A stretch of DNA of 64,000 nucleotides from Streptomyces luteolus (GTDB taxonomy: Bacteria; Actinomycetota; Actinomycetes; Streptomycetales; Streptomycetaceae): the NCBI RefSeq assembly GCF_029968015.1, contig NZ_JASCIS010000003.1, positions 186,001-250,000 of the forward strand. The letters run 5' to 3'. The notes below the pieces were generated by a model. It was not told where the DNA came from, searched no databases, and saw only the letters and a list, made by a program, of their open reading frames with translations. Both the position numbers and the translations under genes were made by a program. Positions 40,621 through 48,516 of the stretch are shown one piece after another. Position 1 is the first letter of the stretch; each line of letters opens with the position of its first letter.

Positions 40621-40691
40621 CCCTCCGTCCCCCGCCCTCCGTCCTCCCGTCCTCCCGCCCTCCCGTCCTCCCGTCCTGTCCAGGAGGCCGG

Positions 40692-41324
40692 TCAGTGCGG
40701 CTCCGCCCCGGACTGCTCGGCCACCTGGTGGAGGGTGCGGCCGCTGTGCACGGAGCGGGCGCGACGGGGGTCGGGGGTGCCGCGACCGGCACGGGCGCGC
40801 TTGTCGTCGGCCTTCACCAAGAGCCATGCCTCGCGTTCGCCCTCACCTTCGTCCCCTCCCCTGAACCGGGTCAGCGCGTAACCGCCGTGCAATTTCGAGC
40901 CGTTCAGCCAGAAAGTGGCGTGTCCCCGGTCCAGGGATTCATCGAACGGCACCGGGCGGCCCTTCTTGTCATGGCTCATCGGGCGATAGGTTCCGCTGTC
41001 CCAGACAATGACCGTGCCGCCGCCGTACTCGCCCTGCGGAATCACGCCCTCGAATTCCTCGTACTCCAGCGGATGGTCCTCGGTCGGCATCGCCAGGCGT
41101 TTGTCGTGCGGATCGGTGGAGGGGCCTTTCGGCACGGACCAGGATTTCAGTACGTCGCCGACCTGGAGCCGGAAATCGAAGTGCATAGTGGAGGCGTCAT
41201 GGATCTGCACGACGAAGCGATGCCGGTCCTCGTCGGCTGACGCAGCCGATCCGCCCTTCGGCTCGGCGGTGCGGCCGAAATCGCGTTTGCCGCGGTAGGC
41301 GCCCAGGTTTCGGTCCTCAGCCAT
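40692..41324 (-). CDS. Stand-alone LigD 3'-phosphoesterase domain protein
   Basis: The 210-residue protein matches the phosphoesterase (PE) module of bacterial NHEJ ligase LigD: RFVVQIHDASTMHFDFRLQ, VLKSWSVPKGPS, HPLEYEEFEGVIPQGEYGGG and TFWLNGSKLHGGYAL. The H-D-A-S-x-x-H site that binds Mn and trims 3' ends is present. There is no polymerase or ligase domain in the chain. MAEDRN at 41324 is the start. It is divergent from an HhH-type DNA repair gene, which fits a repair role. Confidence 0.92.
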   Translation of the reverse strand: MAEDRNLGAYRGKRDFGRTAEPKGGSAASADEDRHRFVVQIHDASTMHFDFRLQVGDVLKSWSVPKGPSTDPHDKRLAMPTEDHPLEYEEFEGVIPQGEYGGGTVIVWDSGTYRPMSHDKKGRPVPFDESLDRGHATFWLNGSKLHGGYALTRFRGGDEGEGEREAWLLVKADDKRARAGRGTPDPRRARSVHSGRTLHQVAEQSGAEPH

Positions 41325-41412
41325 GGTGTCCGGGTTCTCCGTACTCCGAAGATGAAACGGGCGCGGCCTGGGCACCCGTCCCCATGAGCCAGTGGAGGGA
41401 GTGGCGGTCATC

Positions 41413-42075
41413 ATGAGCGACGACAAGAGCCGGAAAGTGATGCGGGAACTGCTGCGCGAACACGGGCAGACATATGCGGCCGAGGCCGGCATTCGCCTGC
41501 GGGACACACCCCAGCCGCTCTACCGCACCCTCGTTCTCGCGCACCTCCTGAGCGCCCGTATCCGCGCCTCGGTCGCGGTCGCGACATCGAAGGCGTTGTA
41601 CGACGCGGGCCTGCGCGACGCGAAACGGATGACGGAATCCACCTGGCAGCAGCGCGTCGACGCCCTCGGGCGCGGTGGTTACCGTCGCTACGACGAACGC
41701 ACGGCGACCCAACTGGGCGACGGCGGCCGTCTTCTGCTCGACCGCTGGGGCGGGGACCTGCGGAAAATGCGGGAAGAGGCGGACGGTGACGCGGACTCCT
41801 TGCGGGGATTCCTGCGGGAGTTGCCGGGCGTCGGCCCGGTGGGCGCGGACATCTTCCTCCGTGAAGTCCAGGACGTATGGCCGGAGTTCGGGCCGATCGT
41901 GGACGCGAAGGCGCTGCAGGGTGCCGAGCGGCTCGGGCTGCCGAAGGGAGTAGCCGATCTCCGGCGGCTGGCGAAGCGGGAAGGCGCGACGCATGCCGAG
42001 CTGGCCTCGGCCCTGGTGCGTGCCGCTCTCGACCAGGAGATCGTCGAGGAGTGCCGGGACCGCGCCGCCGCCTGA
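41413..42075 (+). CDS. HhH-GPD-like DNA repair protein (endonuclease III-type)
   Basis: The 220-residue protein resembles small HhH-GPD glycosylase-like proteins: LAHLLSARIRASVAVATSKALYDAGL, then the helix-hairpin-helix LRELPGVGPVGADIFLREV and WPEFGPIVDAKAL with a conserved Asp. It lacks the C-terminal FeS cysteines of full endonuclease III. It probably acts on damaged bases or is a structural relative. I use ATG 41413; GTG 41392 is possible, and GGAGGG lies between the two. The neighbour on the other side is the LigD-type phosphoesterase gene. Confidence 0.82.
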   Translation: MSDDKSRKVMRELLREHGQTYAAEAGIRLRDTPQPLYRTLVLAHLLSARIRASVAVATSKALYDAGLRDAKRMTESTWQQRVDALGRGGYRRYDERTATQLGDGGRLLLDRWGGDLRKMREEADGDADSLRGFLRELPGVGPVGADIFLREVQDVWPEFGPIVDAKALQGAERLGLPKGVADLRRLAKREGATHAELASALVRAALDQEIVEECRDRAAA

Positions 42076-42102
42076 CGCTGCTGCCGCGAACCCCTCCCCC
42101 GG

Positions 42103-42715
42103 TCAGGCCGCGGGCCTGCCCGTCGACGCCCGCGCGAGGAGCTCCACCGGCAGCCGCTGATGCGTGGCACCCGCGGGCCCCGAGGCGACGCACTCCAGGA
42201 GCCGCTGCACGGCGCGGCGGCCCGCTTCGGCGGCCGGGACGTGCAGGGCCGTGACGTCGGGCATCGCGAGACCGGACGCGGACAGGTCGTCGGCGCAGGC
42301 GAGGCTCACATCGCGCGGGGCGGTCCTGCCGAGCAGGGTGAGCCGGTGCAGCAGGCCGATGAGCGGGGTGCTGCTGTACGCGATGAGGCGGTGCAGTCGG
42401 TGTCGAGGACCGCGTCGACCGTATGGACACCGGCCTCGAATTCCGGCGGGTAGGCGCCGAGCGCGACCACCTCGCACTCCGGCACGGCCTCCTGCAGCCC
42501 GCGCAGGCGGCGCGGGTCCAGCCAGGAGCCGTCCGGCCCGCCGAGACAGGCGATGCGGCGGTGGCCGAGTCCGGCTAGGTGGCTGACCGGCGCGGCCACC
42601 CCGGAGGGAGTGTCGATGACGACCGAACTGACGCCTCGTACCCGGCGGTTGAGCGTCACCAGCGGCAGCTTGCGGGCAACCTGTGACAGGTGCGCGCCCG
42701 AGGAGTGCGGGGCCG
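42103..42715 (-). pseudogene. LacI-family regulator remnant, 5' truncated and frameshifted
   Basis: The minus-strand frame from about 42715 reads KLPLVTLNRRVRG, VVIDTPSG, HLAGLGHRRIACLGGP and the sugar-binding core of a LacI regulator up to AVLDTDCTA near 42390. Similarity then jumps frame: IAYSSTPLIGLLHRLTLLG, DVSLACADDLSASG and QRLPVELLARAS run to the stop at 42103. One missing base at about 42385-42387 would restore DCTALIAYSS. The helix-turn-helix and first ~100 residues are absent. A non-functional relic. Confidence 0.85.
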
Positions 42716-42766
42716 CTGGCCGACGAGGCCGGGTGGCCGTGGCCCGCGGCGGCGCGGTCACGGCGC

Positions 42767-43015
42767 GGCGGCGGTGCGCTGCTGCCGCTCGCGGTCGGCG
42801 GCGCGATGCCGACCGCTCCGGCGCGGCAGGTCGCGGAGACCTCGCGGCACGTGCGCGACGAACTGGGCGCGTGGGGCCGGCGGCACCGCAATCCGTTCAT
42901 AAGCGTCTCGACCCTCACCCTGGCCGTCTCCCCGACGGTGAAGATCACCGACCTGGGCCTGGTGGACGTCCTCGCGCGCGACTGGGCGCCGCAGGTGCTG
43001 GACTGCTGCCACTGA
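42767..43015 (+). pseudogene. Adenine deaminase-like C-terminal fragment
   Basis: In the plus-strand frame the last ~80 residues read ALLPLAVGGAMPTAPARQVAE, then NPFISVSTLTLAV, SPTVKITDLGLVDV and the stop at 43015. This resembles the C-terminal end of adenine deaminase (dPFmtlSfLaLPViPxlklTDxGLvDV pattern). At least 450 N-terminal residues with the metal site are missing. The fragment starts where the LacI remnant ends, which suggests one deletion removed both 5' halves. Family assignment is moderate. Confidence 0.62.
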
Positions 43016-43043
43016 CGGGTCGGGCCACGCGTGCGTGGTGATC

Positions 43044-43074
43044 GGACCAATCCCTGGTCCGCCGTGTTCCGAAT
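43044..43074 (+). promoter_or_regulatory. Probable SigK-type promoter of sigK-rskA
   Basis: GACCAATCC (43045-43053) and CCGAAT (43069-43074) are separated by 15 bases. The same pair with the same spacing recurs upstream of the molybdopterin enzyme gene at 44673. It resembles the CCATCC/CCGAAT promoter reported for mycobacterial SigK. It would make a leader of about 85 bases and autoregulate sigK. Confidence 0.72.
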
Positions 43075-43163
43075 GACCCGTGCAACGGTGATACGTGGGC
43101 CGTCCCGCACCGGGGCGGCCACCATTCGAGGGAGGCCGGACACGTGGTGGACGAGGGCGTCGT

Positions 43164-43754
43164 ATGAGTCAGCCGGAAGAAGTCCCGTCGGCCTCGCGCG
43201 GGCGCGCGGGGCCCGAGTTGGACGCGCTGCTCACAGAGGTGGCGCGCGGGGACCAGGAGTCCTTCGCCGGCCTCTACGACCGGGTGAGCGGTCCGGTCCT
43301 CGGACTGGTCCGCAGCCTGCTGCGTGATCCGGCGCAGTCGGAGGAAGTCATGCAGGAGGTCCTCGTCGAGGTCTGGCGGACGGCGGCCCGCTTCCGTCCG
43401 GACCGGGGCAGCGCCATGAACTGGGTGCTGACCCTCGCGCACCGGCGGGCGGTGGACCGGATCCGCTCCGTGCAGGCCCGCGTCGAACGAGAGCAGAAGG
43501 CCGCGCTGCTCGACCGGGTCCCGGAGTACGACGAGGTGACCGAGCAGGTCGAGACGCGCCTCGAACAGCAGCGTGTCCGACGCTGCCTGGGCGCGCTCAC
43601 CAAGCTGCAGCGGGAGGCCGTGACCCTCGCCTACTACCGGGGCCTGACCTCTCGCGAGGCCGCCGAACTTCTGACCCTTCCGCTCGGTACGGTCAAGACC
43701 CGCCTGCGGGACGGCCTGATCCGGCTGCGTGACTGCCTGGGGGTGAGCGTATGA
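43164..43754 (+). CDS. sigK: ECF sigma factor SigK
   Basis: The 196-residue ECF sigma has region 2 (ESFAGLYDRVSGPVLGLV, SEEVMQEVLVEVWR, NWVLTLAHRRAVDRIRS) and region 4 (LTKLQREAVTLAYYRGLTSREAAELL, LPLGTVKTRLRDGLIRLRDCL). With a downstream RskA-type anti-sigma and target genes (molybdopterin oxidoreductase, fasciclin) it matches the SigK group (ECF19). GAGGG precedes the ATG. The stop overlaps rskA by ATGA. An upstream promoter of the SigK type suggests autoactivation when RskA is degraded. Confidence 0.94.
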   Translation: MSQPEEVPSASRGRAGPELDALLTEVARGDQESFAGLYDRVSGPVLGLVRSLLRDPAQSEEVMQEVLVEVWRTAARFRPDRGSAMNWVLTLAHRRAVDRIRSVQARVEREQKAALLDRVPEYDEVTEQVETRLEQQRVRRCLGALTKLQREAVTLAYYRGLTSREAAELLTLPLGTVKTRLRDGLIRLRDCLGVSV

Positions 43755-44500
43755 CCGCCGCCGATCTGCACACCGCGACCGGCGCGTACGTGCTGCACGC
43801 GCTGGAGCCCGCCGAACGTGCCGCGTTCGAGGGGCACTTGGCCGTCTGCGAGGCCTGTCAGCAGGAAGTGCGGGAGCTGTCCGCGACCGCCGCGCGGCTC
43901 GGTCTCGCCGTGGCCGCGACTCCCCCGGCCGCCCTAAAGGACCAGGTACTGCGCCGGATCACCACCGTCCGGCAGGCGCCCCCGCAGGTACCCGGGCGCG
44001 GCAGGTCGCGGCGGTCGTGGACGCGTTCGCTGCCGCGGCTCGCTCTCGCCGCCTGTCTGGCCGCCGCAGCGGCGCTCGGCGGGGTCGCGGTGTGGCAGCA
44101 CCAGTCGGCGGAGGACGCCAGGGAGCAGGCGCGGGAGGCGCGGCAGCAGGCCGCGGACCTGACCGCGGTGCTCGCGGCGCCGGACGCGGAGAGCGCCACC
44201 GCGAAGCTCGGCGACGGCGCCACCGGCACGGTGGTGGTCTCCCGCGCGCAGGACCGCGCGGCCTTCCTCGCCGCCGGGCTGCCGGACCTCCCGGAGGGCA
44301 AGGTGTACCAACTCTGGTTCGACGACGGCGGAGAGATGCGCTCCGCGGGACTCGTGCGGACCGGCACGGACGACCGGAGCGCGACACTGATGGACGGCCC
44401 TGTCGGGAAGGCCTCCGGCATGGGCATCACCGTCGAGCCCGCAGGCGGCTCGCCCCGGCCCACCACCTCGCCCCTGGGTCTGATGCCCCTGCCCGCCTAG
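43751..44500 (+). CDS. rskA: Anti-sigma-K factor RskA
   Basis: The 249-residue protein has an N-terminal zinc-binding anti-sigma domain (HTATGAYVLHALEPAERAAFEGHLAVCEACQQEV, here noted as HLAVCEACQ with His-x3-Cys-x2-Cys), one transmembrane helix (about residues 95-116, LALAACLAAAAALGGVAVW), a short coiled stretch, and the C-terminal RskA domain (LWFDDGGEMRSAGLVRTG, GITVEPAGGSPRPTTSPL). It holds SigK at the membrane and is expected to be cut in regulated proteolysis. ATGA coupling with sigK assures equal amounts. A strong hairpin follows. Confidence 0.95.
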   Translation: MTAADLHTATGAYVLHALEPAERAAFEGHLAVCEACQQEVRELSATAARLGLAVAATPPAALKDQVLRRITTVRQAPPQVPGRGRSRRSWTRSLPRLALAACLAAAAALGGVAVWQHQSAEDAREQAREARQQAADLTAVLAAPDAESATAKLGDGATGTVVVSRAQDRAAFLAAGLPDLPEGKVYQLWFDDGGEMRSAGLVRTGTDDRSATLMDGPVGKASGMGITVEPAGGSPRPTTSPLGLMPLPA

Positions 44501-44543
44501 GGCAGCTGCGGCGGTACGACGACCCGTGCTGCGTGACGAGCCG

Positions 44544-44577
44544 CGACAGACCCGGTGGTGCGCCACCGGGTCTGTCG
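44544..44577 (+). terminator. Terminator after rskA
   Basis: CGACAGACCCGGTGG (44544-44558) and its complement (44563-44577) form a perfect 15-bp stem with a 4-base loop, 44 bases after the rskA stop. It separates the sigK-rskA operon from the next promoter. Confidence 0.9.
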
Positions 44578-44672
44578 CTGAACGGGTGCTCCTCAGCTCG
44601 CGGTCCGCGGGCCGTCCGGTGGCCCTCCGGTGGGCCGTACGAGTTCACGGGAACCGACTCGATCGGGTGACA

Positions 44673-44702
44673 GACCAATCCATGGGGTCGGCCGCCTCGA
44701 AT
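44673..44702 (+). promoter_or_regulatory. Probable SigK-type promoter, leaderless start
   Basis: GACCAATCC (44673-44681), 15 bases, then TCGAAT (44697-44702) repeats the sigK promoter pattern. The expected transcription start, about seven bases after the -10 element, coincides with the GTG at 44710, so the transcript is probably leaderless. This links the enzyme to the sigma factor encoded next door. Confidence 0.72.
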
Positions 44703-44709
44703 CAGGGGT

Positions 44710-46287
44710 GTGAGCACACGACGAGGCAGGGCAATCAGCGCCGCACGAGGCGTACTCACCGGTCTGGTGAGCGGCTACGCGGCCCTCGCGGTGGCGGAGC
44801 TCGTGTCGGTGGCCGTCCGGCCGGAGGCGAGTCCGCTCACCTCGGTGGGCGGTGCGGTCGTCGACCGCACCCCGACCGCCGTGAAGGACTGGGCGATCCG
44901 CCAGTTCGGCACCGCCGACAAGCTGGTGCTGCAGCTCGGCATCCTCGCGGTGCTCGCGCTGTTCGCCGCGTTCCTCGGCGTACTGGCGTTGCGGTACCGC
45001 CGTGGCGCCTCGCTCGGGGTGCTGGTCCTCGGTGTCGTCGGGGCCGTGGCGGCGACGGGTCGGCCGGACTCGGTGTCCGTGCTCGACGCCGTGCCGTCCC
45101 TGTGCGGGGCCGTCGTGGGCGCCGGAGTCCTGTACATCCTCTCCGGGCCTCTCGGCTCCCCGGCGTCCGCGCACGACGGCGGTGCCGGTGCCGGCGGCCC
45201 GGGCCGCCGGGGCTTTCTGCTCGCGACGGCCGGGGTCACGGCGGCCGCCACGGGCCTCGGCTACTTGGGGCGCCGCCTCAACGCCTCCTCGGCCGCGAGC
45301 GCCGAGGCGTCCAGGGCGGCTCTGCGCCTCCCCCGCCCGGCCTCACCGGCACCGGCACTCCCCCGCGGTGTGGACCTCAAGCTGCCCGGCCTGACTCCGT
45401 TCACTACGCCCAAGGGGCGCTTCTACCGCGTCGACACCGCCCTGGTGGTGCCGCGCGTGGACGCCGACAGCTGGCGGCTGCGCATCCACGGCAAGGGCGT
45501 GACCAATCCGCTCGACCTCGACTTCCGCGACCTCGTCGGCCGGGACCTGATCGAACGGGACATCACGCTGACCTGCGTCTCCAACGAGGTCGGCGGCCCT
45601 TACGTCAGCTCCGCCCGCTGGCTCGGCGTACGTCTGGACGAGCTGCTGGCGGAGGCCGGGGTGAAGCCGCCGTCCCGCGGTGGGCAGGCGGACCAGCTCG
45701 TGGCGCGCTCGGTCGACGGCATGACGCTCGGCACCCCGGTGGAGACCATCATGGACGGCCGGGACGCGATGCTCGCCGTCGGGATGAACGGCGAACCCCT
45801 GCCGTTCAAGCACGGCTTCCCGGTCCGCATGCTCGTGCCCGGCCTGTTCGGATACGTCTCCGCCTGCAAGTGGATCCAGGACATCGAGCTGACCACCTTC
45901 GACGCCTACGACACGTACTGGGTGAAGCGGGACTGGGCGCGTGAGGCGCCGATCAAGACGCAGTCCCGGATCGACACGCCTCGGCCCTTCGCCCGTCTGA
46001 AGCCCGGTCAGGTAGTCGTCGCGGGGATCGCGTGGGCCCAGCACAAGGGGATCGAGCGGGTCGAGGTGCGGGTCGACGACGGCCCCTGGGAGGAGGCGGA
46101 CCTGGCGGCCGAAGGGCCGCTCGACACCTGGCGCCAGTGGAGCTGGCGCTGGCCCGCCACGCGCGGGGGCCACACCCTGCAGGTCCGCGCCACCGACCGC
46201 ACCGGCTACACGCAGACCGACCGGCGCACCGGCACCGTCCCCGACGGCGCGACCGGACGGCACTCGGTGGTGGTCGACGTGAACTGA
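44710..46287 (+). CDS. Membrane-anchored molybdopterin oxidoreductase (sulfite oxidase family)
   Basis: The 525-residue protein has four hydrophobic helices in the first ~155 residues, then a Tat-like GPGRRGFLLATAGV before a fifth, then the sulfite-oxidase fold. SWRLRIHGKGVTNPLDL and ITLTCVSNEVGGPYVSSARWLGVRL (the Cys is the molybdenum ligand) are diagnostic; GMNGEPLPFKHGFPVRMLVPGLFGY follows. The C-terminal immunoglobulin-like dimer domain (about 425-525) is present. The catalytic part should face outside, reducing or repairing oxidised sulfur. The probable SigK promoter immediately upstream suggests sigma-dependent control. Confidence 0.93.
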   Translation: MSTRRGRAISAARGVLTGLVSGYAALAVAELVSVAVRPEASPLTSVGGAVVDRTPTAVKDWAIRQFGTADKLVLQLGILAVLALFAAFLGVLALRYRRGASLGVLVLGVVGAVAATGRPDSVSVLDAVPSLCGAVVGAGVLYILSGPLGSPASAHDGGAGAGGPGRRGFLLATAGVTAAATGLGYLGRRLNASSAASAEASRAALRLPRPASPAPALPRGVDLKLPGLTPFTTPKGRFYRVDTALVVPRVDADSWRLRIHGKGVTNPLDLDFRDLVGRDLIERDITLTCVSNEVGGPYVSSARWLGVRLDELLAEAGVKPPSRGGQADQLVARSVDGMTLGTPVETIMDGRDAMLAVGMNGEPLPFKHGFPVRMLVPGLFGYVSACKWIQDIELTTFDAYDTYWVKRDWAREAPIKTQSRIDTPRPFARLKPGQVVVAGIAWAQHKGIERVEVRVDDGPWEEADLAAEGPLDTWRQWSWRWPATRGGHTLQVRATDRTGYTQTDRRTGTVPDGATGRHSVVVDVN

Positions 46288-46304
46288 CGCGCCGGTACCA
46301 CCCG

Positions 46305-46376
46305 TTCCGCACACCTGCGAAGCCCAAGTTCCGCACACCTGCGAAGCCCAAGTTCCGAACACCTACGAAGCCCAAG
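46305..46376. repeat. Three 24-bp tandem repeats upstream of fasciclin gene
   Basis: Units start at 46305, 46329 and 46353. Each has the form TTCCG(C/A)ACACCT(G/A)CGAAG plus CCCAAG; the first two are identical and the third differs at two positions. They end 19 bases before the fasciclin ATG, at its ribosome site GAGGAGAG. They could be binding sites, a spacer, or a structured leader. Confidence 0.9.
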
Positions 46377-46395
46377 TTCCGACCGAGGAGAGATC

Positions 46396-47031
46396 ATGAG
46401 CAGCACACTCCGCATGCGCCGCGTCGCCCTCGCGGCCGCCGCCGCGATGGCCCTGCCACTGGCCCTGTCCGCCTGTTCCGACGGCGGCGACACCAGCGAC
46501 CGGGCCGCGGGCACCACGAAGCCCGAGCAGCAGACGTCGAGCGCCGCCCCGGCCGACGAGCCGTTCGGCCCGGCCTGTGCCACGGTCCCGAAGGAAGGCG
46601 CGGGGAGCTTCTCCGGCATGGCCAAGGACCCCGTCGCCACGGCCGCCTCGAACAACCCGGCGCTGTCCACGCTGGTCAGTGCCGTGAAGAAGGCCGGACT
46701 CGTCGACACACTCAACAACGCGAAGGACATCACGGTGTTCGCGCCGACCAACGACGCGTTCGCCAAGATCCCGAAGGCCGACCTGGACAAGGTCCTCAAC
46801 GACAAGGAGCAGCTCACCAAGATCCTGACCTACCACGTGGTGGGCAAGAAGCTCACGCCTCAGCAGCTGGAGAAGGGATCCTTCGACACACTGGCGAAGA
46901 GCAAGCTGACGACGTCCGGTTCGGGTGAGTCGTACAAGGTCAACGACTCCGCGAACGTCGTCTGCGGCAACGTGCCGACCGCCAACGCGACCGTCTACAT
47001 CGTCGACTCGGTCCTCATGCCCAAGATGTGA
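46396..47031 (+). CDS. Fasciclin-domain lipoprotein (MPT70/MPT83-like)
   Basis: The 211-residue product has a signal peptide with lipobox ALSAC (Cys about residue 27), a short linker with AADEPFGPACATVP-like Cys, and one fasciclin (FAS1) domain: FSGMAKDPVATAASNNPALSTLVSAV, DITVFAPTNDAFAKIP, LTKILTYHVVGKKL and NATVYIVDSVLMP. Mycobacterial MPT70/MPT83 are the main SigK targets, so the location here is consistent. It is anchored to the outer face and probably adhesive. It is followed by a terminator and convergent with an aminotransferase gene. Confidence 0.95.
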   Translation: MSSTLRMRRVALAAAAAMALPLALSACSDGGDTSDRAAGTTKPEQQTSSAAPADEPFGPACATVPKEGAGSFSGMAKDPVATAASNNPALSTLVSAVKKAGLVDTLNNAKDITVFAPTNDAFAKIPKADLDKVLNDKEQLTKILTYHVVGKKLTPQQLEKGSFDTLAKSKLTTSGSGESYKVNDSANVVCGNVPTANATVYIVDSVLMPKM

Positions 47032-47050
47032 TCCGAGCAGACTGACGGGC

Positions 47051-47085
47051 CTCGGCCCCCTCCCTCGCAGCGGGAGGGGGCCGAG
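47051..47085. terminator. Bidirectional hairpin after fasciclin gene
   Basis: CTCGGCCCCCTCCC (47051-47064) is complemented exactly at 47072-47085 with a 7-base loop, between the stops of two convergent genes. The stem ends two bases before the aminotransferase stop. Confidence 0.9.
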
Positions 47086-47087
47086 GT

Positions 47088-48362
47088 CTAGCGCCCGTGG
47101 CGGGCGGCCGCGGTGCCCATGCGGGTGATCGCCTCGGTGAGGACGTGCTGTGACGTCGCGAAGTTCAGGCGTACGTGGCCCGCTCCGCCCGTGCCGAAGA
47201 TGTGGCCGGAGGAGAGCGCCACCCTGGCGTGCTCCAGGAAGAACTTGGCGGGTCCCGCCAGGTCCGTGACGATCGCGAGGTCGGCGGCCTCCTCTTCCGG
47301 TGCGAGGCCGAGAGCGCGGCAGTCGAGCCAGGCCAGGTACGTGCCCTCCGGCCTGGCGTAACCGACGCCCGGCAGATGGTCGGCGATCAGTCGGCCGAGG
47401 TGGGACCGGTTCGCGTCGAGGCCCGCGAGGAGGGCGTCGAGCCACTCGTCTCCGTGGCGGTAGGCCGCGGTGTGGGCGATGACGCCGAGGTAGCTGGCGC
47501 CGTGGTGGACCTCCTCGGGCATCCGGCGCAGATCGGCGGCGGCCTCGGGCCCGGCGAGGGCGAGCGCCGCCTTGATGCCCGCGAGGTTCCAGCCCTTGGT
47601 CGCCGACATGAGCGAGAAGGCGTCCTCGGCGCCGGGCAGGCTCAGGTAGGGCGTGAACGCGGCGCCCGGCAGGACGAGCGGTGCGTGGATCTCGTCGGCG
47701 ACGACCCGGACCCCGTACCGCCGAGCGATCTCGGCGACGGCCGCGAGCTCCTCGTACGTATGCACCGTGCCGGTCGGGTTGTGGGGGTTGCTGAGGAGGT
47801 ACGCGATCCTGCCTCGGGCGTTTCCTTCCCTGAGGCGTCGGAACGTCTCCTCCAGGACGGCCGGGTCGATGCGGAGGTCGGGGCCCAGCGGTGCCTCGAC
47901 GATGCGGCGGTCGTCGTGCGTGATGAAGGCGTAGAACGGCGCGTACACCGGGGAGTTGACGACGACGGGGTCGCCGGGGTCCGTGATCAGGCGCAGCACC
48001 TGGACCGCGCCCATCATGACGTCGGGGATCATCGCCGTGCGGTCGACCGCCACGCCGTCCCACTTCCAGCGGCGCGCGGCGAAACCGGCGAGGGACTCGG
48101 CGAACTCGGTTCCGGCGGGGTATCCGGTGTCCCCGGCGGCGATGGCCTCGTACAGCGCGTCGGCGACCGGCCGGGCGAGGGGGACGTCCATCTCCGCGAC
48201 CCACAGCGGCAGGACGTCCTGCGGATGGGCCCGCCACTTCATGCTGCGGCGCCGGCGCAGTTCGTCGAGGGAGAGCGCTTCCAGGGGGTTTGCACCGGCC
48301 CTGGCCGGCTCGGCCTCGGCGCCTGTCGCATCGTGCCCACCGTTGCTTGTCATCTTCAGCAT
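47088..48362 (-). CDS. MalY/PatB-type PLP aminotransferase
   Basis: The 424-residue protein is a fold-type I PLP enzyme of the MalY/PatB group: [74 protein letters not shown], and [15 protein letters not shown] with the PLP Lys. It probably splits cystathionine-like C-S bonds or transaminates. The start could be ATG 48362 or 48353; neither has a strong ribosome site. It is divergent from an MFS transporter. Confidence 0.93.
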   Translation of the reverse strand: MLKMTSNGGHDATGAEAEPARAGANPLEALSLDELRRRRSMKWRAHPQDVLPLWVAEMDVPLARPVADALYEAIAAGDTGYPAGTEFAESLAGFAARRWKWDGVAVDRTAMIPDVMMGAVQVLRLITDPGDPVVVNSPVYAPFYAFITHDDRRIVEAPLGPDLRIDPAVLEETFRRLREGNARGRIAYLLSNPHNPTGTVHTYEELAAVAEIARRYGVRVVADEIHAPLVLPGAAFTPYLSLPGAEDAFSLMSATKGWNLAGIKAALALAGPEAAADLRRMPEEVHHGASYLGVIAHTAAYRHGDEWLDALLAGLDANRSHLGRLIADHLPGVGYARPEGTYLAWLDCRALGLAPEEEAADLAIVTDLAGPAKFFLEHARVALSSGHIFGTGGAGHVRLNFATSQHVLTEAITRMGTAAARHGR

Positions 48363-48516
48363 TGGACTGCCGGTGGGGCGGCCGCGCAAGGGGCGGGCGG
48401 TCGGCACGTACACCCGGCGCCCCGGCGGAGGACCTGCGCCGCCGATGTCGGATGATGGGCCCGGAGCGCGTCTGCAACGGCCGCGACGACACCGCACACG
48501 ACGACCGAGGGGGACC

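Noticed and set aside
46305..46376. Possible CRISPR array (regular 24-bp repeats)
   Set aside because: The units are directly tandem with no spacers, only three copies, and no cas gene is nearby.
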